The notes below the pieces were generated by a model. That model did no database searches and was not told the origin of the DNA. It saw only the letters and a program-made list of their open reading frames with translations. Positions 1 to 8,520 of a stretch of 64,000 nucleotides of DNA are shown here, in pieces. How positions within the stretch are numbered: the first letter of the stretch is position 1; each line of letters begins with the position of its first letter. Both the position numbers and the translations under genes were made by a program. The stretch comes from Syntrophaceae bacterium UBA6078 (lineage in GTDB: Bacteria; Desulfobacterota; Syntrophia; Syntrophales; UBA2210), in NCBI GenBank assembly GCA_002428735.1, contig DIXO01000037.1:1-64000 (forward strand), read 5' to 3'.

Positions 1-152
1 CTCGAAAAAATCGATCCAAGAATCGAAAAGTGACCCTTGAATCAGTTTTTCAACGGCCTGCTAGGGGCGCTGGGGCACACCTCTGTCGCACGGCACTATC
101 CAGGGAAATCCTACTTTTTGCAGATTCATCCGTTCAGCGTCAGCTGCGCCGA

Positions 153-223
153 GGCCCGAAGGGCCTGCCGTGAGCCATGCCAAAAAAGCGCGGCGAGTTT
201 TGGCGTCGGGCTCCACGGCATGG
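153..223. repeat. Imperfect long hairpin beside orphan gene stop
   Basis: A perfect short hairpin, GGCCC-GAA-GGGCC (153-165), adjoins a longer bulged one. In the longer one CCTGCCGTGAGCC (164-176) pairs with GGCTCCACGGCATGG (209-223) except for two unpaired bases, and inside it GCCAAAA (179-185) pairs with TTTTGGC (198-204). The structure ends one base before the stop codon of the minus-strand gene at 224. There is no U-tract after it, so it is not a classic terminator. Bulged arms beside a stop codon recall integron attC sites, but the conserved outer core boxes are not found on both sides. Confidence 0.5.
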
Positions 224-1309
224 TTATGCCTTGTTGAGGAGATTTTGTCTCACTTCAAAGCTGTAGTGCCGGACGTCTCCCCACATCTTATCCGTCGCGG
301 CCAGCAGATCCTGTTCCTCTTTCGTAAGATTGATGGTGAGAACCACATGCGTAGGAAGTTGCTGACAGAGAATAGGAATTAACAGATCGCGAGCGTCCTC
401 CGGGACGTAGTGCAGGTTAAATGTAAAATGATTCGAGGAATGCTCTTCGTGCGGCTGCTTAGGCCAATAGCCAAACTCTCCGTATAAGGCCCTTTTGGGT
501 AGTCCTTCTAGTTGGTTCGGTTTAAACTCACGGAACTCGATAGAAACGTCTGCTCCATCGTAAGGCTTGCCTCTGCTGCTTATTACGCGACCCTCGCACG
601 AGATCGCATGGATAAGGGCATGCTCGGTGTGCATTTCGTAGCGCGCTTCAGTAAGCAAGACCGAAATATATGCGCCATAGCCTTCGTCCCGGCTATGCTC
701 AATTTGCAGAACTCGGCCCCGCATATGATCGAAATAGCGCGTGTCAAATATCTCGAAGCCCGTGACTGCATACTCCTCAGCCTTTGATATGTCCAAATCT
801 TTTAAGAAGATAAAGTGACTGTCCTTTTCCGGAAGCGCACGTCCAGAGAGGGTAAACTTGGTCCACATGATACGATTATGCTCGTTAGCATTCGCGGCTT
901 GACTTCGGACAGCCTCAAACGCGTCGGCGGTCATATCCAAGCGCACTGTGACAGGTGCGGCCTCGACTGCCTCACCTTCAACTTCGAAGCGATCGGGTTC
1001 GACGCTCTCACTAACGGCGACACAGCCGCAAGCATTGCTGTCTCCTAGCGAGGTTCGAACCTCATCCAGCCATGCTGGATCGGGTGGTGAATAGATATCC
1101 AAGCAAGTGGCCTTGTTGTGAAAAGCTGAATCCGGGAAGTTATCATCTATGTCCCCTAATGGTGTGCGACAGGGATCATCGATCCGTCCGACCAACGTCA
1201 TTTGCCGCCTCAGCCCAACTTTTGCATCATACCAAGTGTGTACACCACCGTACCCAGACAGCATTATACTTAGATCGCAGCCTCTCTCCTCGGATTCCTT
1301 ATCATCCAT
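224..1309 (-). CDS. Hypothetical protein, 361 aa, unrecognised
   Basis: I do not recognise a family. The ATG at 1309 is chosen because GGAGGG (1317-1322) lies 7 bases upstream; a GTG five codons earlier (1324) is also open. The protein appears soluble, with no signal peptide or membrane segment, and is acidic, with many Asp, Glu and His residues. The C-terminal half has mixed beta-rich stretches (around residues 175-300) without a clear catalytic motif. The gene stands alone between a hairpin downstream (153-223) and a non-coding stretch upstream. Its isolation and lack of recognisable homology suggest an accessory or horizontally acquired gene, which is inference only. Confidence 0.6.
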   Translation of the reverse strand: MDDKESEERGCDLSIMLSGYGGVHTWYDAKVGLRRQMTLVGRIDDPCRTPLGDIDDNFPDSAFHNKATCLDIYSPPDPAWLDEVRTSLGDSNACGCVAVSESVEPDRFEVEGEAVEAAPVTVRLDMTADAFEAVRSQAANANEHNRIMWTKFTLSGRALPEKDSHFIFLKDLDISKAEEYAVTGFEIFDTRYFDHMRGRVLQIEHSRDEGYGAYISVLLTEARYEMHTEHALIHAISCEGRVISSRGKPYDGADVSIEFREFKPNQLEGLPKRALYGEFGYWPKQPHEEHSSNHFTFNLHYVPEDARDLLIPILCQQLPTHVVLTINLTKEEQDLLAATDKMWGDVRHYSFEVRQNLLNKA

Positions 1310-1825
1310 GAGAATGCCCTCCACTTATCTTGCTGGCACAACGCCAAAAATCAGTGGCAGCTATAAGCCGTCCGCTGGATTCTGTTTTTGGGGGATCATC
1401 TTCTGTTCAAACTGCTGCCACATAGCTTCCTGCAACCTCTTACGTACCCCCTCAGTCGCAAAAACCAGTGCGCGACACCATGGTGGCCATACACTACGCC
1501 CACATTAATCCAGACTCCCCACAAAACACAAAGGCCCTATCTCTCATTTTGAGAAACAGGGCTTTGATGATCAGACCATAATCCCCCCTTTGGTTACAAC
1601 CTTTCACAAACGGATAAAAGGCATCAAGATCAAAGGCTATTAACCCCTTAACCCCATGGAGGTATCTTGTCAAGGATAAAGTAGTCCCCGGTTTCACCGG
1701 ACACTTGAAGAACTGAAAGAAAGTTGCAGTGGCAGAGAGGAATAGCACTGAAACAAGAAAAAAGGGGCTGGTGAATCCCCCGGGTCGATAAAACCACAAC
1801 TCCCTTAGTTTCATAATCAGCCAGG
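1310..1825. other. Intergenic stretch, no convincing gene
   Basis: About 500 bases with only short, overlapping reading frames on both strands and no convincing start with a ribosome binding site. A minus-strand frame of about 44 codons ending at 1361 (TAG), with a Trp- and Gln-rich translation, looks slightly protein-like but has no start and is closed upstream by TAA. It may be the remnant of a decayed gene. A hairpin lies at 1530-1565. Confidence 0.4.
1530..1565. terminator. Terminator-like imperfect hairpin
   Basis: AAAGGCCCT (1530-1538) faces AGGGCTTT (1558-1565), with an inner TCTCA/TGAGA pairing around 1541-1554. It could end transcription of the methyltransferase gene reading leftward from 2482. 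The T-run on either side is short, so this is weak. Confidence 0.35.
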
Positions 1826-2482
1826 TCACCCTTTCTCCCGCTGATCATTCTGTATGAATGCGCCCTTTCTTTTCAGAACGCCCAGGGTGTGTACCATCGG
1901 CAGCTCGGTGAAGAGGCCGGATTCGAGGGCGAGGTTATAGATGTGGTAGGGCGCCTGTCCGCCCTGTGCCGGGTCGGGAAAGATATCATGGATGGCGAGA
2001 AATCCACCCGGAAGGATATGAGTAACCCAGCAGCGGTAGTCGGCAAGTGCCGCCTCGAAGGTGTGCCCTCCGTCGATGAAGACCATGCCGAGAGGGGTGC
2101 ACCATGCCCGGGCGACGGGTTCCGATGGCGCGACAATCGGGATTACCGTGTCTTCCAGATCCAGGTCATGTATGGTCTTTCTGAAGAACCGGAAGGTATC
2201 TATCAGACCGGTCTTCCTGTCTAACAGATCAGGATCAAAGTATTCCTCCCCCGGCTGCTGTTCCTCCGATCCCCGGTGATGATCAATGGAGAAAAGGACG
2301 CCGCCATTCTCCCGGCACCCGGTTCCGATATAGGCGGCCGTTTTTCCACAGTAACTCCCGATCTCGAGGCAGGGACCGATCAAGCTCGCTTCGCGGGAGA
2401 GTTCGTAGAGTCGCAGTCCTTCTTCGCGCCTGATAAATCCTTTGATCGCCATCCCTATTTTTTCGATCTTTGTGATATCCAT
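1826..2482 (-). CDS. Class I SAM-dependent methyltransferase (Methyltransf_24-like)
   Basis: Probable small-molecule or sugar methyltransferase with a Rossmann fold. Seen in the sequence: a glycine-rich SAM motif I (LEIGSYCGKTAAYIG, about residues 39-53 from the chosen start), an acidic residue after the next strand (FSIDHH), and a late FIDGGHTFEAALADY segment followed by a PGG turn and HDIF, the arrangement typical of Methyltransf_24/cephalosporin-hydroxylase-like enzymes. The chosen ATG at 2482 gives 218 residues. An upstream start at 2581 would add 33 residues that look unconserved. No neighbour indicates the substrate. Confidence 0.75.
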   Translation of the reverse strand: MDITKIEKIGMAIKGFIRREEGLRLYELSREASLIGPCLEIGSYCGKTAAYIGTGCRENGGVLFSIDHHRGSEEQQPGEEYFDPDLLDRKTGLIDTFRFFRKTIHDLDLEDTVIPIVAPSEPVARAWCTPLGMVFIDGGHTFEAALADYRCWVTHILPGGFLAIHDIFPDPAQGGQAPYHIYNLALESGLFTELPMVHTLGVLKRKGAFIQNDQREKG

Positions 2483-2735
2483 ACTTTCTTCTGAGGGCTG
2501 TATATTCAGGGTGTACCAAACGTTGAGTTTTTGTATAGCAAAGATCTCCCCGGCAGTCGAGGCTAATGGATCATCAATCACTCAAATTCATTGATGAACG
2601 GTAGATAAGAGCAGTTCCCCTTCATATTTTTCAGAGCATTACTGAGAAAAAATGACAAGAGGCTTCTTGACAATAACACAGCCGTGTCATCATTCTAAGC
2701 CATAAGTAATACTGTGTTAACGGGACCATCTCTCG

Positions 2736-3611
2736 TTATGGAACATCCTGCTTTTCAGGGATTTTGGATTCACACGGCACGCCCGTCTGACAGAGACCGC
2801 AGCCATATCCATCAAAGAGATAGTTTGATTTCACATACCCACTAGTAATCGGGAAGAGGTGTTGATAGCATAGATTCTTGTCCTTACCGGATTTCGTGAT
2901 CGCCCCAACGGGGCATCTCGATATACACTTCCCGCAGATCCCGTGAGAAAAAAAGAGGCAGTATTCATGGTGATCCGTATAGGGTCGCGGGGTGGGTACA
3001 ATCGGAATTTCGGCAATAACGGAACCTGCCCGCATTGCCTTGCCTACGGGCGTGATGAGACCATCACACAGGCCAAAGGTCCCCAGGCCTGATGCATACG
3101 CTGCATGTCGTTCGGACCAGGTTGAGGCGCGGCCATACTTTTCGGATATCGCTCTATTGAATTCGGGCATAAGCACAGGGGCTATCGCTCTGTACCCTTT
3201 CGACTCCAATGATGCCACCACATATTTACGAAGCTTTGTATTAGTCTCTTCGCCGAAAATACGGCCGCGCGCCCATCGTTCAGAGGGATAAAATGTTTCT
3301 TTCCGGTTGTCGATTTTCGTTACAGTGTTATGCGGCAGAACCCAACTGATGACGGAAAGGTTTTTCGCTTGTATGGTGCGATCCCCGAAGGCGGCAACAA
3401 AAAATTCCAAAGGTGTCAGATGAAATGGCCCCACATGATCTTTAAAATCCTCGTACAAGGGATCGTCTCCCCTTGAAAACCCTATCAGTGGGGGTCCCCA
3501 TGCTTTATCATTGGCTTGATTTTTTAATGTGTTTTCGGTCGACGTTTGAATGAAATCATGAATTATTTTTTTTATCCACGCTGCATTTTCTGAAGATTCA
3601 TCCATATCCAT
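2736..3611 (-). CDS. QueG-like 4Fe-4S protein
   Basis: Iron-sulfur protein resembling the C-terminal half of epoxyqueuosine reductase (QueG) and related corrinoid/4Fe-4S reductases. A first cluster is seen in CGKCISRCPVGAI with a further Cys downstream (NLC), and a second cysteine set in GCGLCQTGVPC near the C-terminus. A segment RHAAYASGLGTFGLCDGLITP matches the glycine-rich stretch that precedes the clusters in QueG. At 291 residues it is shorter than typical QueG (about 350-380), and the tRNA-modifying role is not assured. ATG 3611 has AAGGGGG six bases upstream and is preferred over the codon at 3665. Confidence 0.7.
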   Translation of the reverse strand: MDMDESSENAAWIKKIIHDFIQTSTENTLKNQANDKAWGPPLIGFSRGDDPLYEDFKDHVGPFHLTPLEFFVAAFGDRTIQAKNLSVISWVLPHNTVTKIDNRKETFYPSERWARGRIFGEETNTKLRKYVVASLESKGYRAIAPVLMPEFNRAISEKYGRASTWSERHAAYASGLGTFGLCDGLITPVGKAMRAGSVIAEIPIVPTPRPYTDHHEYCLFFSHGICGKCISRCPVGAITKSGKDKNLCYQHLFPITSGYVKSNYLFDGYGCGLCQTGVPCESKIPEKQDVP

Positions 3612-3707
3612 GAAAGCCCCCTTCAAAACAGGTTTGCACGCTGATGACCGGTAGTAGGTTCCCAAAGACTGTGAACAACCCGAGTCAAACTTACACTTAA
3701 ACCTTTC

Positions 3708-4049
3708 CTATATTGTTAAAAGATGCTCGTTGTTTTTTAAGATCTCAGTTAAAGGCATCCCCCAATATTTGACTTCAACGCCCAATTGTTTCAGGGTTTC
3801 TGTAACCCCCAACTGATCGGCGCAGGCTTTGCAGGCGGTTATGTAAACACCTGCATCCAAGGCTTCTTTGATCTTCTTTTGGATATCGGCATTCTCACCG
3901 ACCAGTTTTGTAGTGGCGCCCCATACTATGAGGGTGACTTTTTCCCACCACCCATGGACGAGGGAATTGATGGTGTACATGAAAACCATCTTTTCTGCCG
4001 TAACCGGATTGTCGTTAGTCCACAGGACGTAGAGGTGTGTCTTTTGCAT
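3708..4049 (-). CDS. DsrE/DsrF-like family protein
   Basis: Small (113 aa) cytosolic protein of the DsrE-like fold. The N-terminus (YVLWTNDNPVTAEKMVFMYTINS) and the Cys-containing segment YITACKACADQLGV followed by GVEVKYWG match that family, which includes sulfur-relay proteins and peroxiredoxin-like homologs. Two cysteines in a CKAC arrangement could form a disulfide or carry a persulfide. An AGGAGG ribosome binding site lies just upstream of ATG 4049. It sits alone downstream of no obvious operon partner, so its partner is unknown. Confidence 0.78.
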   Translation of the reverse strand: MQKTHLYVLWTNDNPVTAEKMVFMYTINSLVHGWWEKVTLIVWGATTKLVGENADIQKKIKEALDAGVYITACKACADQLGVTETLKQLGVEVKYWGMPLTEILKNNEHLLTI

Positions 4050-4300
4050 GGATTTCCTCCTTTTGTTTTTTTGATGACACCGTGTTTCTCAAGAAGTGGT
4101 TTTGTGATCCCGGTCTCTCCTCCCCTCCTATCTCCTTATGTGATAGAAGACGAAATAGCACGTCTCTTATTGTAAAAAGGCGAACAAAATTTTCCATATG
4201 AAAGAGAGAAATACCGTGAAGGAATTCGTGGGTCAAGACTTTTATTGAGAGATCAAGTGGCGGTCGCGATGCCTACACGGTGCTGCTCATTCATCCGACG

Positions 4301-4329
4301 AAAAAAAGGGCTGCGTTACCACGCAGCCC
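4301..4329 (-). terminator. Rho-independent terminator after tRNA-Phe
   Basis: On the minus strand a perfect 9-bp stem (GGGCTGCGT / ACGCAGCCC, loop GGTA) is followed by seven T residues, about ten bases beyond the CCA end of the tRNA. Confidence 0.9.
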
Positions 4330-4338
4330 CGGGATGAA

Positions 4339-4414
4339 TGGTGGGTCAGGACAGAATCGAACTGTCGACACCGGGATTTTCAGTCCCGTGCTCTACCGAC
4401 TGAGCTACCGACCC
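4339..4414 (-). tRNA. tRNA-Phe (GAA)
   Basis: A 76-nt cloverleaf including an encoded 3' CCA. The acceptor stem GGGTCGG pairs with CTGACCC (one G-U), the D arm is GCTC/GAGC, the anticodon stem CGGGA/TCCCG encloses the loop CTGAAAA with anticodon GAA (plus-strand 4379-4381), and the T arm GACAG/CTGTC has loop TTCGATT. A strong terminator follows. It is the last element downstream of the prmA-rsmE-RDD group on the same strand. Confidence 0.95.
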
Positions 4415-4465
4415 ACGCCATATGCCTTAAGGATGTCTGGCTTCTATCCAATCCGGATTCCTTTG

Positions 4466-5032
4466 TCAAGTGTTTTTGCCATCGAACCGGTCTTCCCCCG
4501 GCTCAACATCGTCGCCATCGTTTCCATAGGGGGATTCCCCCTCCGGTGGGGCGTTAATCAGTTTCAGCGTGAAGGGCACGTCCGGCGGCACTCGATCCGC
4601 TGCTTCTCCAAATCCGTCCATTCTGATCACACAGGTCCCCGCAATCTTGTCGTGCCACCCCTGTTTGTTTCCGTCGAACGCGGCCCATATAAACCCCAGG
4701 AAGAGGGGGATTTTGGATATGATATATCCCACCCACCGCAGGAAAGCGATCCCCGGGGTCATGTGTGCTCCGCCCGCCTGCACCACCCGGAGGCTGAACA
4801 GCCTTTTCCCCGGTGTCTGCCCTGAAATGCCGTGAAAATAGGTGAAATAAGCAGCATTGATCATAAGTGCCATCCCGTAATAAGGGATAACCGCCACCCA
4901 CGTGAATCTATCGTCGATGGGCATGAGACGAGTCCCTATCAGAGACAGAATGATGATAAACAGATAGAGAATGATCGTGTCTATCGTAAGGGCCGCAAAC
5001 CTTCTCCAGAAGCCGCCGTAACGAATGATCAT
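4466..5032 (-). CDS. RDD family membrane protein
   Basis: Predicted inner-membrane protein of 188 aa. It opens with the RDD hallmark (GGFWRRFAALTIDTIILYL): the Arg-Phe-x-Ala and Asp sit at the head of a first transmembrane helix, followed by a second helix around residues 50-65 (NAAYFTYFHGISGQTPGKRLF) and a third near 95-120. The short GQTPGKRL segment is also typical. The ATG overlaps the rsmE stop by four bases, so the two are translationally coupled. The biochemical role of single RDD proteins is generally unclear; some are linked to ion exchange or osmotic tolerance. Confidence 0.85.
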   Translation of the reverse strand: MIIRYGGFWRRFAALTIDTIILYLFIIILSLIGTRLMPIDDRFTWVAVIPYYGMALMINAAYFTYFHGISGQTPGKRLFSLRVVQAGGAHMTPGIAFLRWVGYIISKIPLFLGFIWAAFDGNKQGWHDKIAGTCVIRMDGFGEAADRVPPDVPFTLKLINAPPEGESPYGNDGDDVEPGEDRFDGKNT

Positions 5033-5799
5033 GTGACAGTCTCCTGGAGCGTTCCGAAAAGCCCCTTCTCATACTGGAGGATGGAGAGCGCGGCAAGGGG
5101 GGCCGTCTCGGTCCTCAGAATCAATCTACCCAGACTCGCCGAAAGGAAACCTTTCTGGCGGGCCTGTTCGATCTCCTCCCATGAAAAGCCGCCCTCCGGG
5201 CCGATGACGATGCAGAAGCTGTCAGCCCCCGCGTTCCTCTCATCGGTCAGTATCTCGCGGAGACCGTGCTGTCCTTCTCCCTCCCAGAGGATGATCCGGA
5301 GCGCGCTTCCATCCACCGAGCGGAGCATCTCGTCGAACGATGTGATCTCGCTCACCTCGGGGACGTCCGCTCTGCCGCATTGCCTGGATGCCTCAACAGC
5401 TACCTTGCCCCATCGGGCAACCTTCCCTGCGGCCCGGTCCCCCGTGAGCCGCGGGATTGAGCGGGAAGAGATGAAGGGAATAATCCGGCTGACCCCCAGC
5501 TCGGTTGACTTCTGGATGATGAATTCCATTTTTCCCCCCTTGGGGAGGGACTGAGCAAGCGTGATCCGCGTTTCGGGGAGGATGATATCCTTCTTCGCGG
5601 CCACTTCCAGGCGGACGGCATCGGGTTCGAATCCCCTGATAATGGTCCGGTATTCATGCCCCACCCCGTCGAAGAGTGTCAGCCCATCCCCCTCTCTGAG
5701 GCGTAAAACGTCCCGCAGATAGACACGATAATCCGCCCCCAGTTCAGCAAAAGTGCCCTCGTCAAGGGTTTGGGGATTGTAGATTCTCGGTGTGGCCAC
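5029..5799 (-). CDS. rsmE: 16S rRNA (uracil1498-N3)-methyltransferase RsmE
   Basis: SPOUT-class methyltransferase that methylates U1498 of 16S rRNA. The N-terminal PUA-like part begins PRIYN, and the C-terminal knot carries IGPEGGFSWEEI, LGRLILRTETAPLAAL, which are the signature SAM-binding loops. The open frame continues upstream to 5886, but family members start at this PRIYN motif and the longer frame would run into prmA. I therefore choose GTG 5799, preceded by a GGAG at moderate distance, giving 256 aa. It is flanked by prmA upstream and overlaps the RDD gene downstream. Confidence 0.92.
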   Translation of the reverse strand: MATPRIYNPQTLDEGTFAELGADYRVYLRDVLRLREGDGLTLFDGVGHEYRTIIRGFEPDAVRLEVAAKKDIILPETRITLAQSLPKGGKMEFIIQKSTELGVSRIIPFISSRSIPRLTGDRAAGKVARWGKVAVEASRQCGRADVPEVSEITSFDEMLRSVDGSALRIILWEGEGQHGLREILTDERNAGADSFCIVIGPEGGFSWEEIEQARQKGFLSASLGRLILRTETAPLAALSILQYEKGLFGTLQETVT

Positions 5800-5849
5800 A
5801 GTGTTTCTCCAGAACCGAAAGATGTCGTTTCGGTACGATGCCCGGCGCC

Positions 5850-6779
5850 TTATCCTGCTCCCTTCCTGAAGGTGTAGCAGACCCATTCTTTTTCGATCTG
5901 TGTGTTGTGAAGGGTCACGCCTCCGTTGCAGAATATCATTTCCACATCTGTTGCGTCATGCTCAGTAAGCCCCGATGCTATGATGTAACCCCCCGGTTTT
6001 GTGAGAGAAATGAGGTGTGCCTGAAGCTGTATGAGTTGTCCCGATATCAGGTTGGCTACTATCAGGTCGAAGCTGCCGCCGCAAAGGGCTATATCGCGGT
6101 TGAGGATTTCCACGCGGTCTTCCACGCCGTTGATGGCGACATTCTTCCCCGCTATTTCAACAGCCTTGGGATCTATATCGATGCCCGTCACAGCGCGCGC
6201 ACCAAGCTTCGCTGCGCATATGGCCAGTATTCCCGTCCCCGTTCCAACATCCATCACGGTTCGTTCTTCGCGAGAACCGTCCTGGAGAAGGATCTTTTCA
6301 ATAGCCACAATGCACATCCTGGTTGAGGGGTGCTGCCCCGTTCCGAAGGCCATCCCGGGATCGATGTCAACAACGATATCGTTGCCGGCGGGGGAGTACC
6401 GTTCCCAGGTTGGCTTGATGACGATATTGTCGCTCATTCTGAGTGGTTTAAAGTATTTCTTCCACTGTTCTCCCCAGTCAGGATCAACGATGGTTTTTGT
6501 CGAGAGGCGGGGTTTTTCCAGTTTGGGGAACAGAGAGGAGAGGCTGTCGATATACGCCGCGATGAGACTCGTCTCTTTCGTTCCGCTGGAACTCCAGGGC
6601 AGATAGGCCTTAATCGTTTCATGTGTTGCGACCGTGTGACCGTTGAAGGAATCCTGCACGGCCCGTTCCTGAAACACCCCCCCCGTTCCCATCTCTTCCA
6701 GGAAGTTTGACAACGCGTCTGTCAGCTCAGGCGGGGTCAGGATGGTTATCTCTATCCATTTGTCTTTCGTCGCAGGCAT
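5850..6779 (-). CDS. prmA: Ribosomal protein L11 methyltransferase
   Basis: SAM-dependent enzyme that trimethylates ribosomal protein L11. Seen: the family signature FGTGQHPSTRMCI, motif I MDVGTGTGILAICAAKLGA, an acidic GIDIDPKAV after strand two, and the NLISGQLI segment near the catalytic loop. The length of 309 aa is normal. It is the first gene of a minus-strand group followed by rsmE, both ribosome-methylating enzymes. The 5' side faces the divergent siroheme gene across about 190 bases that must hold both promoters. Confidence 0.95.
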   Translation of the reverse strand: MPATKDKWIEITILTPPELTDALSNFLEEMGTGGVFQERAVQDSFNGHTVATHETIKAYLPWSSSGTKETSLIAAYIDSLSSLFPKLEKPRLSTKTIVDPDWGEQWKKYFKPLRMSDNIVIKPTWERYSPAGNDIVVDIDPGMAFGTGQHPSTRMCIVAIEKILLQDGSREERTVMDVGTGTGILAICAAKLGARAVTGIDIDPKAVEIAGKNVAINGVEDRVEILNRDIALCGGSFDLIVANLISGQLIQLQAHLISLTKPGGYIIASGLTEHDATDVEMIFCNGGVTLHNTQIEKEWVCYTFRKGAG

Positions 6780-6971
6780 ATCGTGTCTCCTGTTGTCTGT
6801 AGAGAAGCCGGGCAGTTTCCCGTGGCCGTGTCCTTCGTGATCCGTTTAAATTATCTTTTGCCCTCATTGATGGTACAAGCTACCACCCCTTTGACAAGAT
6901 TTCAAGCGCCTTGAACTTTCAAAGGCTTCGTGATAACTATTCTTCCTCATTTTCATGGGAGGATGGGCAGG

Positions 6972-7619
6972 ATGGTGTCGTATCCCGTATGTCTCAACAT
7001 CTCGAATGAGCGGTGTGTGGTTGTGGGGGGTGGGGAGGTTGCCGAGAGAAAGGTGATCAGTCTCCTCGAATGCGGCGCGAAGGTGATTCTTGTCGCGAGA
7101 ACCCTGACTCCGGCCCTCCGTGAGATGAGAGATGCGGAAAGGATAGAACACCGGGCCGATGACTATAAAGAAGAGTATTTAAACGGCGCTTTCCTGGTGA
7201 TCGGGGCGACCGACCGGGAAGATGTCAACGGGACGATCTCACGGGACGCCCGCAAGCGGCGAATCCCGGTCAATATTGTGGATGACCCCGCCCGGTGCAC
7301 GTTCACCGTCCCTTCGGTCTTCCGCCGAGGGGATCTCCAAGTGGCTGTGTCCACGGGGGGGAAGTCTCCGGCGCTGGCCAGGCGGGTCCGGGAGGAGCTC
7401 GAAAAACGGTACGGCCCTGAATACGAAACGTTCCTTGAGATCATGGGTACTCTCAGAGGGAAAATTGTTGGCCGAGGGACTCCGTGGGAGGATAACAGGG
7501 CACTGTTCGAGTCCGTGCTGGATTCCGATATCCTTCGCCATATCAGGGACGGAAGAGGGGATAGTGTCCGGAGAATTGTCAAGGATCTCACCGGCGAGGA
7601 TATGGAGGTGGAGTTTTAA
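6972..7619 (+). CDS. Precorrin-2 dehydrogenase / sirohydrochlorin ferrochelatase (Met8/CysG-N type)
   Basis: Catalyses NAD-dependent oxidation of precorrin-2 and probably iron insertion to siroheme. The N-terminal Rossmann motif CVVVGGGEVAERK and the downstream VNIVDDPARCTFTVPSVFRRGDLQVAVSTGGKSP block are diagnostic. There is no uroporphyrinogen methyltransferase domain, so it matches the N-terminal half of CysG. ATG 6972 is chosen because GGGAGG (6957-6962) lies nine bases upstream. It lies ahead of ccsA-like and hemA genes on the same strand, a tetrapyrrole group. 215 aa. Confidence 0.92.
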   Translation: MVSYPVCLNISNERCVVVGGGEVAERKVISLLECGAKVILVARTLTPALREMRDAERIEHRADDYKEEYLNGAFLVIGATDREDVNGTISRDARKRRIPVNIVDDPARCTFTVPSVFRRGDLQVAVSTGGKSPALARRVREELEKRYGPEYETFLEIMGTLRGKIVGRGTPWEDNRALFESVLDSDILRHIRDGRGDSVRRIVKDLTGEDMEVEF

Positions 7620-7684
7620 ACGCTGCTCCAGTGCATGACTGTATGTATTCCCAGCGTCTGCGGTAACAGTATACGAAGGTATCA

Positions 7685-8500
7685 ATGGCGGAGTTGATTT
7701 TTTTCAGGATCGCCCTTGGCGCTTACTTCGTGAGTGCCATGGGGTATATAGCTTCCCTTTTAGCCGGGAGGGTGCGAGTGGCGAGGGCGTCCATGTGGGT
7801 GTTCGCGCTGGCCTTCGTCCTCCACACGGTCCCCGTGGTCGCGCGGTGGATGGGGGCTCCTTCCGCCCCGTCGGCAGGCGTCTACGGCTCGCTCTCTTTT
7901 ATTGCCTGGGTTGTTTCCGGTCTGTACCTCGCTTTTCAGACAAAGACAAAGACGCAAACACTGGGGGCCTTTGTGTCTCCCACGGTGGTTGTGATGATGA
8001 TTGCGGCCTCCGCGGGGCTCATGGATGAACATCCGATCCCTTTCGCCCTGCGCGGTCCTCTGGTCACGTTCCATATCGTGCTTCAACTCACCGGAGGGGC
8101 GTTCTTCGCGCTGGCCTGCCTGGCGGGGATCGTCTATCTGGTGCAAGACAGACTGATACGGGGGAAAAAGGTTGCCGGTTTCAGCCGTCTCCTTCCTCCC
8201 CTGCAAGACCTCGATCGAATCAACCACCTGTGCACCGTCTGGGGGTTTCCCCTCATGACACTGGGAATTATCGCCGGGTCGATATGGGCCCGATCGGTCT
8301 GGGGGAGTGACTGGCACTGGGATCCGAAGCAGATTTTCACCGCGGTTTCGTGGGTTTTATACGCTGTCCTCGTTCACCAAAGAGTGGCCATCGGCTGGAA
8401 AGGCAGAAAGGCTGCCTGCCTGTCGATTATCGCCTTTGCGGGACTGATCTTTGCCTTCATCGGGGTGAATGCCCTTTTTGTAACGATGCACCGGTTTTGA
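7685..8500 (+). CDS. Cytochrome c assembly protein, CcsA/HemX-like
   Basis: Polytopic membrane protein of 271 aa with about eight hydrophobic helices and the heme-handling WGSDWHWDPKQ motif (a variant of the WGxxWxWD loop) near residue 205. Conserved His residues lie in flanking helices. Family members handle heme for System II cytochrome c maturation (CcsA), or act as HemX beside hemA. It lies 20 bases upstream of hemA and follows the siroheme gene, so either role fits; no ResB/CcsB partner is visible here. Confidence 0.85.
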   Translation: MAELIFFRIALGAYFVSAMGYIASLLAGRVRVARASMWVFALAFVLHTVPVVARWMGAPSAPSAGVYGSLSFIAWVVSGLYLAFQTKTKTQTLGAFVSPTVVVMMIAASAGLMDEHPIPFALRGPLVTFHIVLQLTGGAFFALACLAGIVYLVQDRLIRGKKVAGFSRLLPPLQDLDRINHLCTVWGFPLMTLGIIAGSIWARSVWGSDWHWDPKQIFTAVSWVLYAVLVHQRVAIGWKGRKAACLSIIAFAGLIFAFIGVNALFVTMHRF

Positions 8501-8520
8501 TCGGTGCGGGACCTGGAGAT

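Noticed and set aside
153..226. Integron attC site
   Set aside because: Bulged hairpin fits, but the paired outer core boxes (RYYYAAC and GTTRRRY) are not found on both sides and no integrase is visible.
1494..1848. Small hydrophobic minus-strand proteins of 66-111 codons
   Set aside because: Two overlapping frames are equally open, neither has a good ribosome binding site, and the translations look random.
5800..5886. 29-residue N-terminal extension of RsmE
   Set aside because: It overlaps prmA and does not resemble RsmE proteins, which begin at the PRIYN motif.
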